Part shown: positions 16,290 to 27,917 of the stretch, piece after piece
Layout of the letters: each line of letters starts with the position of its first letter
How positions within the stretch are numbered: the stretch's first letter is position 1
Source of the DNA: Bacteroidia bacterium
GTDB lineage: Bacteria > Bacteroidota > Bacteroidia > UKL13-3
Reading direction: 5' to 3'
Assembly (NCBI GenBank): GCA_021740845.1
Contig: JAIOYZ010000002.1
Span: forward strand, 124,001-188,000
Length of the DNA stretch: 64,000 nt
The notes under the pieces: model-generated
What the model was told of the DNA's origin: nothing
Seen by the model: the letters and a program-made list of their open reading frames with translations, nothing else
Database searches by the model: none
Program-made: the position numbers and the translations under genes

Positions 16290-19025
16290 CTATTTTACTC
16301 TGTATAGGTTTAATTTATTTTCTGCATCGGTGAAAATTAGCCAAGTGTCTGCTTCTTTAAATAAATTTCCAATAGCAAACGAACCTTTTATATTTAATGG
16401 AAATGGCTTGTATGGCTTTCCATTGATATTTTCAATAATCAATTTATCTTCTAAGGTGTTTAGATAGGCCAATTGAAAGGAATTACCTATATAAGTCCAA
16501 GTTGCAAATTTATAAGTACTATCCTCGATAATCTTTTCAAGAATTAGTTTTCCTTGCTCGTTCATTAAGCCTATTTTGTGTGGGCCTTTCAAGAAGTAAA
16601 TTGGATTTGGGGCTCCATTGTTTACCATAGAGAAATTAGTATACCCACTTGCTTGGTAGCTTATTGATTTTGATGTTTGGTTACTATAGTATTTTGTACT
16701 TACTAAATCAAAGGAATCTAGTGTTGTTAGTAAAATTTCATTGGTATCAATTGTCTCTATTTTAGCATCTAGGCAATAAAAGTCGCTATCTAATTTTATT
16801 TCTAAATATTCCTTCGCACCGGTTTCCAAAAACTGCAATTTCCCCTTTTCATTTTCACCCCAAAATAGTTGCTTTCCTTTGAATGGAAAACTGTTTATTT
16901 CTGAATTCCAGTTTGGCCAAACATCTTTAGGGCTCCAACCTGGCAATAACCTACCCTGACTTGAGTAATTCATTAGTTTATAATACAAGCCAGTAACAAG
17001 TACTTGGTAATTCCTATCTAAGTTTGGATCTATTACTACCGCAGGAAATTTGGTGCTAGTAGGAATCCAAACTGGCCAACCAGGCAAAGAATTTCCATTG
17101 TCGTTTATTAAATAAATTGAGTGATTTGTATTGAACAACCATTGTCTTTTACCATTATTATACAAATCCAATTCGTAAATTTTCGATAGCATGGCTCCAT
17201 CCAATTTTTGTTTCCAAATTATTTTACCTTCTCTATCTATCATGTATAATTGGTTCAAGGCATCTTGAGCCAAAATTACATTTGCACCCAAGCCAAAATT
17301 ATAAACCACCTGTGGAGTAGTTGTTAGGATTGTATCCAACTGAATTGCCCAAACCTGTTCTGTTTTTTCTGGTTTACTTAGATTGAAATGAGTGTATATT
17401 TGGGTTGCAAATATCTTGTCGTTGCTTCCTGCAAACTGAATAGCCATAAAATTGGCACGCTTTACTGTACCCATATTTCTATTTAATAAACTGAACCAAG
17501 AATTGTTTAAATAGCCCAAAATTAATTTTGGCATATGTTCATTTAAAACCAATATTTCCAAATTGCTGTTTGGCGATAATTTATTTTCAAATTCCTCGTA
17601 TTTTTCGCTTGTTAGAATTAATTTTTTGCTTTCCCATCTATTCTGCAAAACGCTTAGGATTTTTTGGTTATTTGCAAAAAAGTAGTAACCATTTTTTTTG
17701 ATATAATAATTTGCCTCTGTACCTTCAAATAAATCCGTAAAATAAAATTTAAAGGCATCGCCTAAATAGGCTTTGTGTATACCTTCATCTAAAGTATCTT
17801 GAACGATTTGGATTGAATCACTAGAATTCTTTTTCCTCAAAGCATTTTCCATTTCCATGAGCATTTCATCTAAGCCTCCCTCCTTACTAGCCTCAACAGC
17901 TATTAAGAAGCAACTATCCTTCCAAAAACCGGGCTCGTCTATTGCCAATAATGCCGCATGATTTCCAAGATTTGAAGCCAACTTGGCTGAGAATTTATAG
18001 TTGAGTTCCTTTTCAATGCTATCCAAGTAACTTCTGTATGGTACAAACAATTTTTTATTGAGTAAATACTCATTGATGTTTTTAAAAAATGCATCATAGC
18101 CATTGTATCCAAATGTTAATGAAAAATGTATTCCTGTTGGCAATAATTTTCTTAAAGTATTTGGGATTGGGGCTTGAGCATTTAATAAATCAAGATATTG
18201 AAAATTGGATTCGTGAGTTTGGGCTGCACCTTTTAGCATTAATTCTTCGTCATCATAGGTTACATTATAAACAGCTCTCTCTCCAAAATCGCCAAGTATT
18301 CCAAAAGAATTTTGATAATCCTCTTTGCATGTGCCTTGCAAAAAAGCAGGGAGATTTTTATAGAAAACATGGAGATTTAATTCTTCCCCACTATTTTTAA
18401 CAAAGGATAACTTATCTTCAGGTACGCCGCTTGTATTGATTTTGTTGATATTTATAATTGCTAATTCAACCAAAGACCCATCTTGAGAAAACAATAAAAG
18501 TTTGTTTTTGAAAGCAATTGTAAACTGTGTTCCTTCCTTAAAATCGGTTAAATCATAAATTTCTTCATTTAAAAATTTACGAGATGACAGTTTAAATCTA
18601 TTAGGGAAATGCGTTTCAAAAAACTTTAATGCATTTTTACTGTCTACTTCTTTTTGGGTTTGAACGGCCATAAAAAAAGCCATCTCTTTTGTTGGAAAAC
18701 TATGAAATGAATATACTGCCTGCCCATGGCTAAACCACTCTTTTGTAGTTTCGTTTGTTTTTAATAAGCTATCAAATTGAACTAATTGGTTATAAAAATA
18801 TTTTATATCCTCATTTGCCAAAAGTCGATTCATAAACTCTGGATCGGAGAAATTCCTCAAATTCTGACTGCTATTATTTGATTCAATTGCAAATGCCGCA
18901 TTGTTAGGTATAATTTGAATAGGCTTTATACTAGTATCGTCAATTTGAGCAAAATACAAATAAATACCCAGCGCTAATCCAATGGATATTACAATACTTA
19001 AAATGCTCAATAACTGCTTATTCAT
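16290..19025 (-). CDS. Membrane-anchored envelope protein of unknown function, 911 residues
   Basis: One N-terminal transmembrane helix (about residues 5-26, LLSILSIVISIGLALGIYLY) followed by a large soluble part that should face the periplasm. Residues 40-560 resemble the DUF3352-type proteins of this phylum, though I am unsure. From about 570 to the end, blade-like repeats appear (LYMIDREGKIIWKQ, IYLINDNGNSLPGWPV, and LPGWSPKDVWPNW), suggesting a beta-propeller. It is first in an apparent operon with the flippase-like protein and the T9SS nuclease-like protein. No catalytic motif is recognised. Confidence 0.75.
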   Translation of the reverse strand: MNKQLLSILSIVISIGLALGIYLYFAQIDDTSIKPIQIIPNNAAFAIESNNSSQNLRNFSDPEFMNRLLANEDIKYFYNQLVQFDSLLKTNETTKEWFSHGQAVYSFHSFPTKEMAFFMAVQTQKEVDSKNALKFFETHFPNRFKLSSRKFLNEEIYDLTDFKEGTQFTIAFKNKLLLFSQDGSLVELAIININKINTSGVPEDKLSFVKNSGEELNLHVFYKNLPAFLQGTCKEDYQNSFGILGDFGERAVYNVTYDDEELMLKGAAQTHESNFQYLDLLNAQAPIPNTLRKLLPTGIHFSLTFGYNGYDAFFKNINEYLLNKKLFVPYRSYLDSIEKELNYKFSAKLASNLGNHAALLAIDEPGFWKDSCFLIAVEASKEGGLDEMLMEMENALRKKNSSDSIQIVQDTLDEGIHKAYLGDAFKFYFTDLFEGTEANYYIKKNGYYFFANNQKILSVLQNRWESKKLILTSEKYEEFENKLSPNSNLEILVLNEHMPKLILGYLNNSWFSLLNRNMGTVKRANFMAIQFAGSNDKIFATQIYTHFNLSKPEKTEQVWAIQLDTILTTTPQVVYNFGLGANVILAQDALNQLYMIDREGKIIWKQKLDGAMLSKIYELDLYNNGKRQWLFNTNHSIYLINDNGNSLPGWPVWIPTSTKFPAVVIDPNLDRNYQVLVTGLYYKLMNYSSQGRLLPGWSPKDVWPNWNSEINSFPFKGKQLFWGENEKGKLQFLETGAKEYLEIKLDSDFYCLDAKIETIDTNEILLTTLDSFDLVSTKYYSNQTSKSISYQASGYTNFSMVNNGAPNPIYFLKGPHKIGLMNEQGKLILEKIIEDSTYKFATWTYIGNSFQLAYLNTLEDKLIIENINGKPYKPFPLNIKGSFAIGNLFKEADTWLIFTDAENKLNLYRVK

Positions 19026-19099
19026 AATTAATCCCCAAAAATAATTTGTGAAACCCGATTCTTGACTATAACTTGTTCACAAGTTCACCTTCCATTCTT

Positions 19100-19603
19100 A
19101 TGAAACATACACATAAAGTTTATACTAAATTAGGATTTCTAATCTGCGCATTTGCTGTTATTTTAGGAGCCTTTGGAGCACATTTATTAAAGGAAAAGAT
19201 TGGAGAAAATGAGCTAAAAACCTTTGAAACTGGAGTTAAATATCAGTTTTATCACGCACTTGCAATCCTTGTTCTTTCAATAAATTATAGAAAATTTGAT
19301 TCGAAATATCTTCAAATAGCTTTGAGTCTGTTTTTTCTTGGAATTATTTTATTTTCAGGTAGTTTATACCTGCTTTCAACCATTAATTTATGGGGAAGTG
19401 AATCCTTCAAATTTATTGGTGCTATTACTCCAATTGGGGGTTTAAGTTTTATATCAGGATGGTTGATTTTATTTTTCAAAGGTTTTTCAAAGGATGAAGG
19501 CAATAAGGATTCTGTAATGGGCATTTTTGAAGAAGAAAATAAGGCAAAAAGAAAACATCGTCAAAAATCGTATAAAAATAGTAGCCCAGAAACTCAAGAG
19601 TAA
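19100..19603 (+). CDS. DUF423 membrane protein
   Basis: The start at ATG 19100 (MKHTHKVYTKLGF) is preferred over a frame opening at 19073, because the family begins just before the first helix. The 167 residues hold four hydrophobic helices. The first contains the family signature GAFGAHLLK, followed by FETGVKYQFYHALAIL. A charged tail of some 35 residues rich in Lys and Glu is unusual for the family, whose members are normally about 120-130 residues. The function of DUF423 is unknown. Confidence 0.85.
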   Translation: MKHTHKVYTKLGFLICAFAVILGAFGAHLLKEKIGENELKTFETGVKYQFYHALAILVLSINYRKFDSKYLQIALSLFFLGIILFSGSLYLLSTINLWGSESFKFIGAITPIGGLSFISGWLILFFKGFSKDEGNKDSVMGIFEEENKAKRKHRQKSYKNSSPETQE

Positions 19604-19629
19604 TTAGTAATTTTATTAAATTATTTTTT

Positions 19630-19644
19630 TTCGGTTTGAACCAA
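19630..19644 (+). repeat. Dispersed motif, exact copy TTCGGTTTGAACCAA
   Basis: Exact 15-bp copy in the gap between the DUF423 gene and sucC, about 26 bases after the DUF423 stop. See the finding on the dispersed word for the full list. Confidence 0.8.
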
Positions 19645-19808
19645 ATCATTATCACTGCAAAGGATTGATTTTTTGAAACTTAGTTATACTTTTACACATG
19701 CTAAATGAATAATTTTAGATATGTTAAGAAAAGTGTTCCTAAGAATTACTTATAAATACTTTCAATTGTGCTTTGAAAACGTATTTTCGCAACAAAATTT
19801 TATAAGAA

Positions 19809-21029
19809 ATGAATATTCATGAATACCAAGCCAAGCAGATTTTGAAATCCTTTGGCGTTGCCGTTCAGGAAGGCATTGTTGCCGAGACTGCCGAAGAAGC
19901 GCATATAGCTGCTTTGAAATTAAAAGATCAATTTGGAAGTGATTTTGTGGTGGTAAAAGCCCAAATTCATGCTGGAGGTAGAGGAAAAGGTAATATTGTT
20001 GGAAAAGAACAAAGAGGTGTTGCCGTTGCCAAAAATGCTGATAAAGCAAAAGAAATTGCTGGAAATATTCTTGGTGGAACTTTAGTTACCATTCAAACCG
20101 GCCCTAAAGGCAAATTGGTTAGCAAAGTATTAGTTGCTCAAGATGTTTATTACCCAGGAGATAATGAGCCTAAAGAATATTACATGAGTGTAATGTTGGA
20201 TAGAAGTCAAGGCAAGAACATTATTGTATATTCTACTGAAGGTGGTATGGACATTGAGCATGTTGCTGAGCATACTCCACATTTAATTCATAAAGAAACG
20301 GTTGACCCTAAAGTTGGTCTTCAAGGTTTCCAAGCTAGAAAAATTGCTTTCAACCTAGGTTGTGAAGGCGAGGCATTTAAACAAATGGTGAAGTTTGTAA
20401 GTGCTTTGTATAAAGCTTACGACAAATCAGATTCTGCTATGTTTGAAATCAATCCGGTTTTGAGAACATCTGATAATAAAATTATTGCGGTTGATGGTAA
20501 GGTAAATATTGATGATAATGCTTTGTACCGTCACCCAGATTATGAAGCTATGCGTGATACCTCTGAGGAAGATCCTACAGAAGTTGAAGCTGCTGCACAT
20601 AATCTTAATTTTGTTAAATTAGATGGTAATGTAGGCTGCATGGTAAATGGTGCCGGTTTAGCTATGGCAACAATGGATATTATTAAATTATCTGGTGGTG
20701 ATCCTGCTAACTTTTTAGATGTAGGTGGCTCTGCTAATGCAAAAACCGTTGAAGCTGGATTTAGAATTATCTTGAAAGACCCTAATGTTAAAGCTATATT
20801 GATTAATATTTTTGGAGGTATAGTTCGTTGCGATAGAGTTGCTCAAGGTGTTGTAGATGCTTACCAAAGCATTGGAAATATCCCTGTTCCTATTATTGTT
20901 CGTTTACAAGGTACAAATGCCGAGGCTGCTAAAAAATTAATCGATGAATCTGGATTAAAAGTATATTCGGCTATCGTATTGAAAGAAGCTGCTGATTTGG
21001 TTCAAAAAGCAGTAGCTGGTACTTTATAA
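19809..21029 (+). CDS. sucC: Succinyl-CoA ligase (ADP-forming), beta subunit
   Basis: Couples succinyl-CoA cleavage to nucleotide triphosphate formation in the TCA cycle, with SucD as partner. The 406 residues match the family: N-terminal MNIHEYQAKQILKSFGVAV, ATP-grasp elements VVKAQIHAGGRGKG near 48-61 and EINPVL near 212, and the C-terminal ligase domain with NFLDVGGSA and INIFGGIVRCD. sucD is not adjacent. It has its own terminator at 21048-21099. Confidence 0.96.
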   Translation: MNIHEYQAKQILKSFGVAVQEGIVAETAEEAHIAALKLKDQFGSDFVVVKAQIHAGGRGKGNIVGKEQRGVAVAKNADKAKEIAGNILGGTLVTIQTGPKGKLVSKVLVAQDVYYPGDNEPKEYYMSVMLDRSQGKNIIVYSTEGGMDIEHVAEHTPHLIHKETVDPKVGLQGFQARKIAFNLGCEGEAFKQMVKFVSALYKAYDKSDSAMFEINPVLRTSDNKIIAVDGKVNIDDNALYRHPDYEAMRDTSEEDPTEVEAAAHNLNFVKLDGNVGCMVNGAGLAMATMDIIKLSGGDPANFLDVGGSANAKTVEAGFRIILKDPNVKAILINIFGGIVRCDRVAQGVVDAYQSIGNIPVPIIVRLQGTNAEAAKKLIDESGLKVYSAIVLKEAADLVQKAVAGTL

Positions 21030-21047
21030 AAGCTAATTATTATTTTC

Positions 21048-21099
21048 AGGTTGCAAATTTTGGAGTATCTTTATTCTAAATTTTGCAACCTATTTTTTT
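21048..21099 (+). terminator. Terminator of sucC
   Basis: AGGTTGCAAA (21048-21057) pairs with TTTGCAACCT (21082-21091), followed by seven T (21093-21099). This hairpin shows that the next gene cannot start upstream of it and fixes its start at 21111. Confidence 0.75.
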
Positions 21100-21110
21100 A
21101 CATTCAAATT

Positions 21111-21725
21111 ATGCTCCTAGAACTTCATCCCAAAAATCCCAATCCACGCGACCTAAAAAAGGTGATGGATATATTGGATAAAGATGGCGTAATTATTTTG
21201 CCAACGGATACTATTTATGCCATGGCTTGCAGAATGGATTCTAAAAAAGGAATTGAGCGCATGAGCAGGATAATGGGCAAAAAAGCTGAGAAAGTAAATT
21301 ATTCATTGCTTTGCGCAGACTTGGCAAATATCTCTGATGTTACATCTGCAATTGATAAAAATGTTTTTCGTTTGCTTAAAAACAACCTGCCAGGTCCTTT
21401 CACATTTATTTTGAAGGCCAATAATCACGTAAGCAAACTTTTTGCTGGTAATAAAAAAACAATTGGTATTCGTGTTCCCGATAACGCCATTGCTCAGACA
21501 ATAATTAAAGAATTGGGAACACCACTTGTTGTTAGTACTATTCATCACGAGGATGAGATTATTGAATACATGACGGATCCAGAAGAAATACATGAAAAAT
21601 TTGAATACCAAGTAGACTTGGTTATTAATGGTGGGTATGGTGATAATATACCCTCCACTATTATTGATTGTAGTGGAGAAGAGCCAATAATTATTCGTGA
21701 AGGAAAAGGAGAATTAGTTGGATAG
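21111..21725 (+). CDS. YrdC-domain protein (L-threonylcarbamoyladenylate synthase-like, YciO group)
   Basis: The start at ATG 21111 (MLLELHPKNPNPRD) avoids coding through the sucC terminator. The 204-residue protein has the YrdC/Sua5 fold: GVIILPTDTIYAMAC near 27-41, LPGPFTFILK, and GIRVPDNAIAQ. In TsaC the SxN motif binds the intermediate; here the equivalent is VVSTIHHED with Ile in place of Asn, as in YciO-type paralogues. A role in tRNA threonylcarbamoyl-adenosine synthesis is therefore likely by family but not certain. The last residues overlap nothing; the next gene is convergent. Confidence 0.85.
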   Translation: MLLELHPKNPNPRDLKKVMDILDKDGVIILPTDTIYAMACRMDSKKGIERMSRIMGKKAEKVNYSLLCADLANISDVTSAIDKNVFRLLKNNLPGPFTFILKANNHVSKLFAGNKKTIGIRVPDNAIAQTIIKELGTPLVVSTIHHEDEIIEYMTDPEEIHEKFEYQVDLVINGGYGDNIPSTIIDCSGEEPIIIREGKGELVG

Positions 21726-21732
21726 GTAATTA

Positions 21733-22656
21733 TTATTTATTAGCATTTTTTGCTCCTATCAATATTCCAACCTTCAAACCTGTTTGAACACAAAAGGATA
21801 ATTTATTATTTTGTTCTGTGAAGGAAATAAATCCAAACCCACCTACATCTGAAATATCGTTATATCTATTGGGCACTTCGTTGCCGTTTAAATATTTTCT
21901 AACTTTCTTGTAGCCAATACCAGGACCTAAATAGAAATCCACACAAAAAATATCTGAAAACACCCATTGTTTTCCAAAATTCAAGAAAACTGCTGCACCA
22001 TTTACCTTTGCCTTTCTAGTGGATGAACTAGTTGGAATCCCCCCATAGGAATAATAATAATTTCGACTTGAAAAATTCTCATGATACATCAACATTATTT
22101 CGGGCTTAATGTAAGCTCCTTTCAAAATATGAGCATATCTCATTCCTTTCATATAATAATCAGGTTGATTAATGAATTTTATACCAGCCCTGATAAATCC
22201 ACCGTCGACTTCGTTATAATTAAACCATTCATTATTTGTAAATGAAGACACACCAATAAATCCTAACCCACCTTCTAAACTCATTCCTGGTTTAATTGAA
22301 TATTCATATGAAAATGAAAGTACATTCCTAATTGGGCTAAACATATCCATTTTAATTGCCATCTTCTTTTGCGATGTGTAGTTTTCTGGGTTACTAAATT
22401 CATCTTCTGCAAAACGAATTATGGTACCATTAGCAAAAACAATTTTCCTGATTCTGTCCTTTTTTTCTACCATAATTGGCATATCTGCATCAATTGGCCA
22501 TAATTTGTATTTAACCTCGTCTGCACCAATTTCTATTACTTTAATCTGCAGAGTATCTGGTTTTCCTCTTAAAAGCATTTTGTCTTGGGCAGAGGAAATT
22601 TTATTGAAACCAATAGCAAGTAGAAATAGAATTATAAGTTTATTAGAAATTTTCAT
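21733..22656 (-). CDS. Outer-membrane beta-barrel-like protein, paralogue A
   Basis: The start at ATG 22656 opens the signal peptide MKISNKLIILFLLAIGFNKISSAQ; the frame extends 15 codons further into poor sequence. The 307 residues consist of a short N-terminal module (PDTLQIKVIEIGADEVKYK and KKDRIRKIVFANGTIIRF) and a C-terminal region of alternating strands typical of an outer-membrane barrel. It is clearly a tandem duplicate of the gene at 22673. The function is unknown. Confidence 0.75.
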   Translation of the reverse strand: MKISNKLIILFLLAIGFNKISSAQDKMLLRGKPDTLQIKVIEIGADEVKYKLWPIDADMPIMVEKKDRIRKIVFANGTIIRFAEDEFSNPENYTSQKKMAIKMDMFSPIRNVLSFSYEYSIKPGMSLEGGLGFIGVSSFTNNEWFNYNEVDGGFIRAGIKFINQPDYYMKGMRYAHILKGAYIKPEIMLMYHENFSSRNYYYSYGGIPTSSSTRKAKVNGAAVFLNFGKQWVFSDIFCVDFYLGPGIGYKKVRKYLNGNEVPNRYNDISDVGGFGFISFTEQNNKLSFCVQTGLKVGILIGAKNANK

Positions 22657-22672
22657 ACTTATTGAGTTTTTG

Positions 22673-23617
22673 TTATTTATTATTTGAAGTATTTGAACCA
22701 ATTAAAACTCCTATTTTTAAACCAATTTGACCTGTAAATCCAATACCTGAATTATACCTAGTGCCAAAACCTACACCAGCGGCAGGTGCTGATGAACCAT
22801 AATAATCATAATTATAAAAACCTGAACCACTTCCAATATTTTGTCCAACATCTACTGAAGTGGTTTTGCCTCCTCCAAGTCCACCACCAATAAAGAAATC
22901 AACAGCAAAAATGTCTGAAAAAACCCATTGCTTTCCAAAGTTAAGCATAAAGGAAACAGCAGAATATCTAGTGATATCTTCATGATCAAAGGGAGAAAGA
23001 GTATTGTAATTGTAATATGTTTTAATTGTTTTTAAGTTGTATAAATTGGCTACTATTTCAGGCCTGATATAAGCTCCCTTAAGAATATGGGTATATCTCA
23101 TTCCCTTCATATAATAATCTGGTTGATTTATAAATTTATAACCAACTCTTAGGAAAGTACCACTTCTTTTATATGAATCATTGAACCCATTGTCTGATGG
23201 CTTTGCTCCCATTCCAATTAAGCCAATTCCAACTTCATAACTTCTTCCTGGTTCTATACTTTTCTCATAAGATAGAGATGTGCTTCCAACCAAAATAGAA
23301 AATAAATCCATTTTAATTATTGCTTTTTTTTGGTTTGCATAATTTTCTGCATTTACAAATTCATTTTCAGAAAAGCGAAGAACAGTTCCATTTGATAAAA
23401 TCACCTTTCTAATTCGGTCTTTATTTTCAACCATAATTGGCATTTCTTCATCTACTGGCCAAAGTTTGTATCTAATTTCATCTGTACCAATTTCAATTAT
23501 CTTTACCCAGAGGGTGTCTGGTTTAGCACGAAGTATCATAGCATCTTGTGCTTGAAGATTATTAATAAATAATAAAAGAAATAAACTTAGAATCAATTTT
23601 GAGAATACTTTTTTCAT
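22673..23617 (-). CDS. Outer-membrane beta-barrel-like protein, paralogue B
   Basis: 314 residues with a signal peptide (MKKVFSKLILSLFLLLFINN...QAQ). It aligns with the downstream gene along its length: PDTLWVKIIEIGTDEIRYK, NKDRIRKVILSNGTVLRF, YMKGMRYTHILKGAYIRPE and NFGKQWVFSDIFAVDFFIG all have near-identical counterparts. The central variable loops differ and are Gly/Ser/Tyr-rich here. The gap between the copies is 16 bases, so they are probably co-transcribed. Confidence 0.75.
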   Translation of the reverse strand: MKKVFSKLILSLFLLLFINNLQAQDAMILRAKPDTLWVKIIEIGTDEIRYKLWPVDEEMPIMVENKDRIRKVILSNGTVLRFSENEFVNAENYANQKKAIIKMDLFSILVGSTSLSYEKSIEPGRSYEVGIGLIGMGAKPSDNGFNDSYKRSGTFLRVGYKFINQPDYYMKGMRYTHILKGAYIRPEIVANLYNLKTIKTYYNYNTLSPFDHEDITRYSAVSFMLNFGKQWVFSDIFAVDFFIGGGLGGGKTTSVDVGQNIGSGSGFYNYDYYGSSAPAAGVGFGTRYNSGIGFTGQIGLKIGVLIGSNTSNNK

Positions 23618-23848
23618 GGCTTTCTGATTTTTAGAATAAACAAATATACATTAGGAACTATTTCAATTTACTTTTTTTATTGAAATTAATAATACAAAAC
23701 TAAGATTACATAAAGAATGTATCCAATTGATTTAGTCTTATTTGGAATTAATAATTTGCGTTTTATGCAAATAAACCTTTTTGTAATAGTATTTTTTGTG
23801 GAAAACCAATTTGGTCTTACACCTTAAAATAAATGAATTTTGCTAACT

Positions 23849-24877
23849 ATGGAGAATCCAATTTTAGTTGAAGTTTATAGGTCTGGTATTATTGAAAGCT
23901 TTCACAGAGGTGCTGTTTGTGTGGTAAATGAAAATGGTGAGATAGTTTTTGAGTTAGGTGATTCTAATCAAATATGTTTTCCACGCTCGGCAATGAAATT
24001 TGTTCAAGTTTTACCTTTAATTGAATTAGGTGGAATTAAAAAATTTGGATTCAACAGAGAAGAGATTGCTATTATGTGTGGTTCTCACAATGCTGAGCCA
24101 CTACATTTGGCTGCAGTAAGAAGTATTTTAACTAAAATTGGAGTTGATGAATCCACCTTGGGCTGCGGTGCCCAATATCCAACAGATAAAAAAACTGCAA
24201 ATGAGTTGGTTCAAACCAAAACCAAACCAAGTGCAATACATAATAACTGCAGTGGAAAACACGCAGGAATGTTAGCTTTATGTTTATTAATGGGTGAAAG
24301 CACCTCAGATTATTTAAACCCTAACCATCCAATTCAAAAGTTAATATTAAGGTATGTATCCGAAATGTATGAGTATCCAATTGAAAAAATGACTTGTGCT
24401 TTAGACGGTTGTACTGCCCCTATTTATTCAATTCCTGTTTACAATCAAGCTATTTGCTTTAAGAACTTGGTTGATCCAAAATCATTTTCAGCAAAAAGGC
24501 AGGAAGCTTGTGCAACTTTGATACAATCAATCAGTGAGTTTCCTTTTATGGTGGCGGGTTCTAAGAGATATTGCACAGATATGATGGAAATTTGTGCACC
24601 CCAAATTATTGGAAAAACTGGAGCTGAAGGTGTTTTTTGTTTAAGTTTTACAAAGCAGAAACTAGGGGTTTGCATTAAGATTGATGATGGCAAAATGCTG
24701 CCTCAATACAATGTTGCACAGGCTTTAATTGAAGCATCTGGCTTGTTTTCTAAAGAAGAATTGGAACCGATACATAGGTACGCGGAAGATGAATTGAAAA
24801 ATTTCAATAATTTAGTTACTGGCACAATCAATGTCAATTCAAAATTATTCGAAAATTTCAGGGAAATATTTCATTAA
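23849..24877 (+). CDS. L-asparaginase II family protein
   Basis: Hydrolyses asparagine to aspartate and ammonia. The 342 residues, starting at ATG 23849 (MENPILVEVYRSG), match the PF06089 asparaginase family (rhizobial type), which is unrelated to the E. coli enzymes. Signatures: FPRSAMKFVQVLPLIE near 45, MCGSHNAEP near 73, NNCSGKHAGMLA near 129, and LDGCTAPIYSIP near 180. A TTG nine bases upstream is a less likely start. It carries a dispersed-motif copy (24205-24221) encoding L-V-Q-T-K. Confidence 0.9.
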   Translation: MENPILVEVYRSGIIESFHRGAVCVVNENGEIVFELGDSNQICFPRSAMKFVQVLPLIELGGIKKFGFNREEIAIMCGSHNAEPLHLAAVRSILTKIGVDESTLGCGAQYPTDKKTANELVQTKTKPSAIHNNCSGKHAGMLALCLLMGESTSDYLNPNHPIQKLILRYVSEMYEYPIEKMTCALDGCTAPIYSIPVYNQAICFKNLVDPKSFSAKRQEACATLIQSISEFPFMVAGSKRYCTDMMEICAPQIIGKTGAEGVFCLSFTKQKLGVCIKIDDGKMLPQYNVAQALIEASGLFSKEELEPIHRYAEDELKNFNNLVTGTINVNSKLFENFREIFH

Positions 24878-24927
24878 AATTTTCTGCCAAATAATTGGGA
24901 AAACTTGTGGAAAAACAAGCGCTATAA

Positions 24928-26952
<2,025 letters not shown>

Positions 26953-27016
26953 TATTCCTGTGTTCCCCCACATACGATGGGGGTTGGGAATAACCATTAA
27001 TGGTTGTTTATATACT

Positions 27017-27048
27017 AAAATCCTGCAATGAAAGTTGCGGGATTTTTT
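27017..27048 (+). terminator. Terminator of gyrB
   Basis: AAAATCCTGCAA (27017-27028) pairs with TTGCGGGATTTT (27035-27046) through one G-T pair, with T extending to 27048. Upstream, CCCCCA/TGGGGG (26966-26984 region) and AACCATTAATGGTT add two more hairpins of unknown purpose. Confidence 0.75.
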
Positions 27049-27859
27049 ATTTAAAGGGTGAATTTTGTTCTTTTGAAATAACCTTATAAACTTGCCTATC
27101 TACATAATCTGGGAACAGTTTATTGACCCAATACATTAATTTTCCAGTAAAAGTAAGGACTTGGTATTTGCGTCTTTTCTTTACCATTAAAACAATTTGC
27201 TTGGCCACCTCTTCAGGCGCCATCAATTTTGATTCGTCTAATGGGCTTTCCTCTTGCGAAATTCCTGAGGCATTTAATGCTGTTTTTCGGATATTTGATT
27301 TGGTATATCCTGGGAAAATTGTTCCAATATGTAGCCCAGTTTTTAGATTTTCAACTCGCAAAGATTCCATAAAACCAAGTAGGGCAAATTTGGAGGATGT
27401 ATAACCTGTTCTGCCGGGAAGTCCAGTAAATCCAGCCCATGAGTTAACCGCGATAATACTACCTTTTGTTTTTAATAGAAATGGTAATGCAAATTTGGCA
27501 CAATAAACTGAGCCCCAGAAATTGGTTTGCATAAGTTGTTTCATAACCTCCAAATCCAAACTTTGAAAGGTTGCCCTCATGCTAATTCCAGCATTATTTA
27601 CCAATACATCTATGGTATGAAATTTTGAAATTGCTTGCTCAATTAAGTTCTTGCAATCGTCCTCTAGCCTAACATCACATTTTACAGATATACAATTTCC
27701 ACCCGAATGGTTTATTCGATTTGAAATTTCCTCTAAAAGCAAATTATTTCTTGAGGCTAAAACTAAATTTGCACCCTCTGCAGAAAAAGCATAAGCACAT
27801 GCCTCTCCTATTCCAGAAGAAGCACCCGTAATTATAACCGTTTTTCCTTTTAATGACAT
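27047..27859 (-). CDS. Short-chain dehydrogenase/reductase
   Basis: 270-residue NAD(P)-dependent oxidoreductase with a Rossmann fold. The cofactor motif TGASSGIGEA is at 11-20, NNAGIS near 87, and the active site has Ser in VNSWAGFTG and the YTSSK tyrosine-lysine pair near 153-157. The C-terminal region KLMYWVNKLFPDYVDR is typical of the DltE/YqjQ-like subgroup, whose substrates are unknown. The gene's 3' end runs into the gyrB terminator stem, so the terminator may serve both convergent genes. Confidence 0.9.
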   Translation of the reverse strand: MSLKGKTVIITGASSGIGEACAYAFSAEGANLVLASRNNLLLEEISNRINHSGGNCISVKCDVRLEDDCKNLIEQAISKFHTIDVLVNNAGISMRATFQSLDLEVMKQLMQTNFWGSVYCAKFALPFLLKTKGSIIAVNSWAGFTGLPGRTGYTSSKFALLGFMESLRVENLKTGLHIGTIFPGYTKSNIRKTALNASGISQEESPLDESKLMAPEEVAKQIVLMVKKRRKYQVLTFTGKLMYWVNKLFPDYVDRQVYKVISKEQNSPFK

Positions 27860-27917
27860 AATACACTAAATGAAGAAAAGGTTGAAGAAATCCTCCTGAT
27901 CAGTTTATTTACAAAGT

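Noticed and set aside
21051-21110. Upstream start for the YrdC-domain protein
   Set aside because: It would be translated through the sucC terminator hairpin, and the family starts at the downstream ATG (21111).
26959-27013. CCCCCA/TGGGGG and AACCATTAATGGTT as terminators
   Set aside because: No T run follows either; the real gyrB terminator is at 27017-27048.
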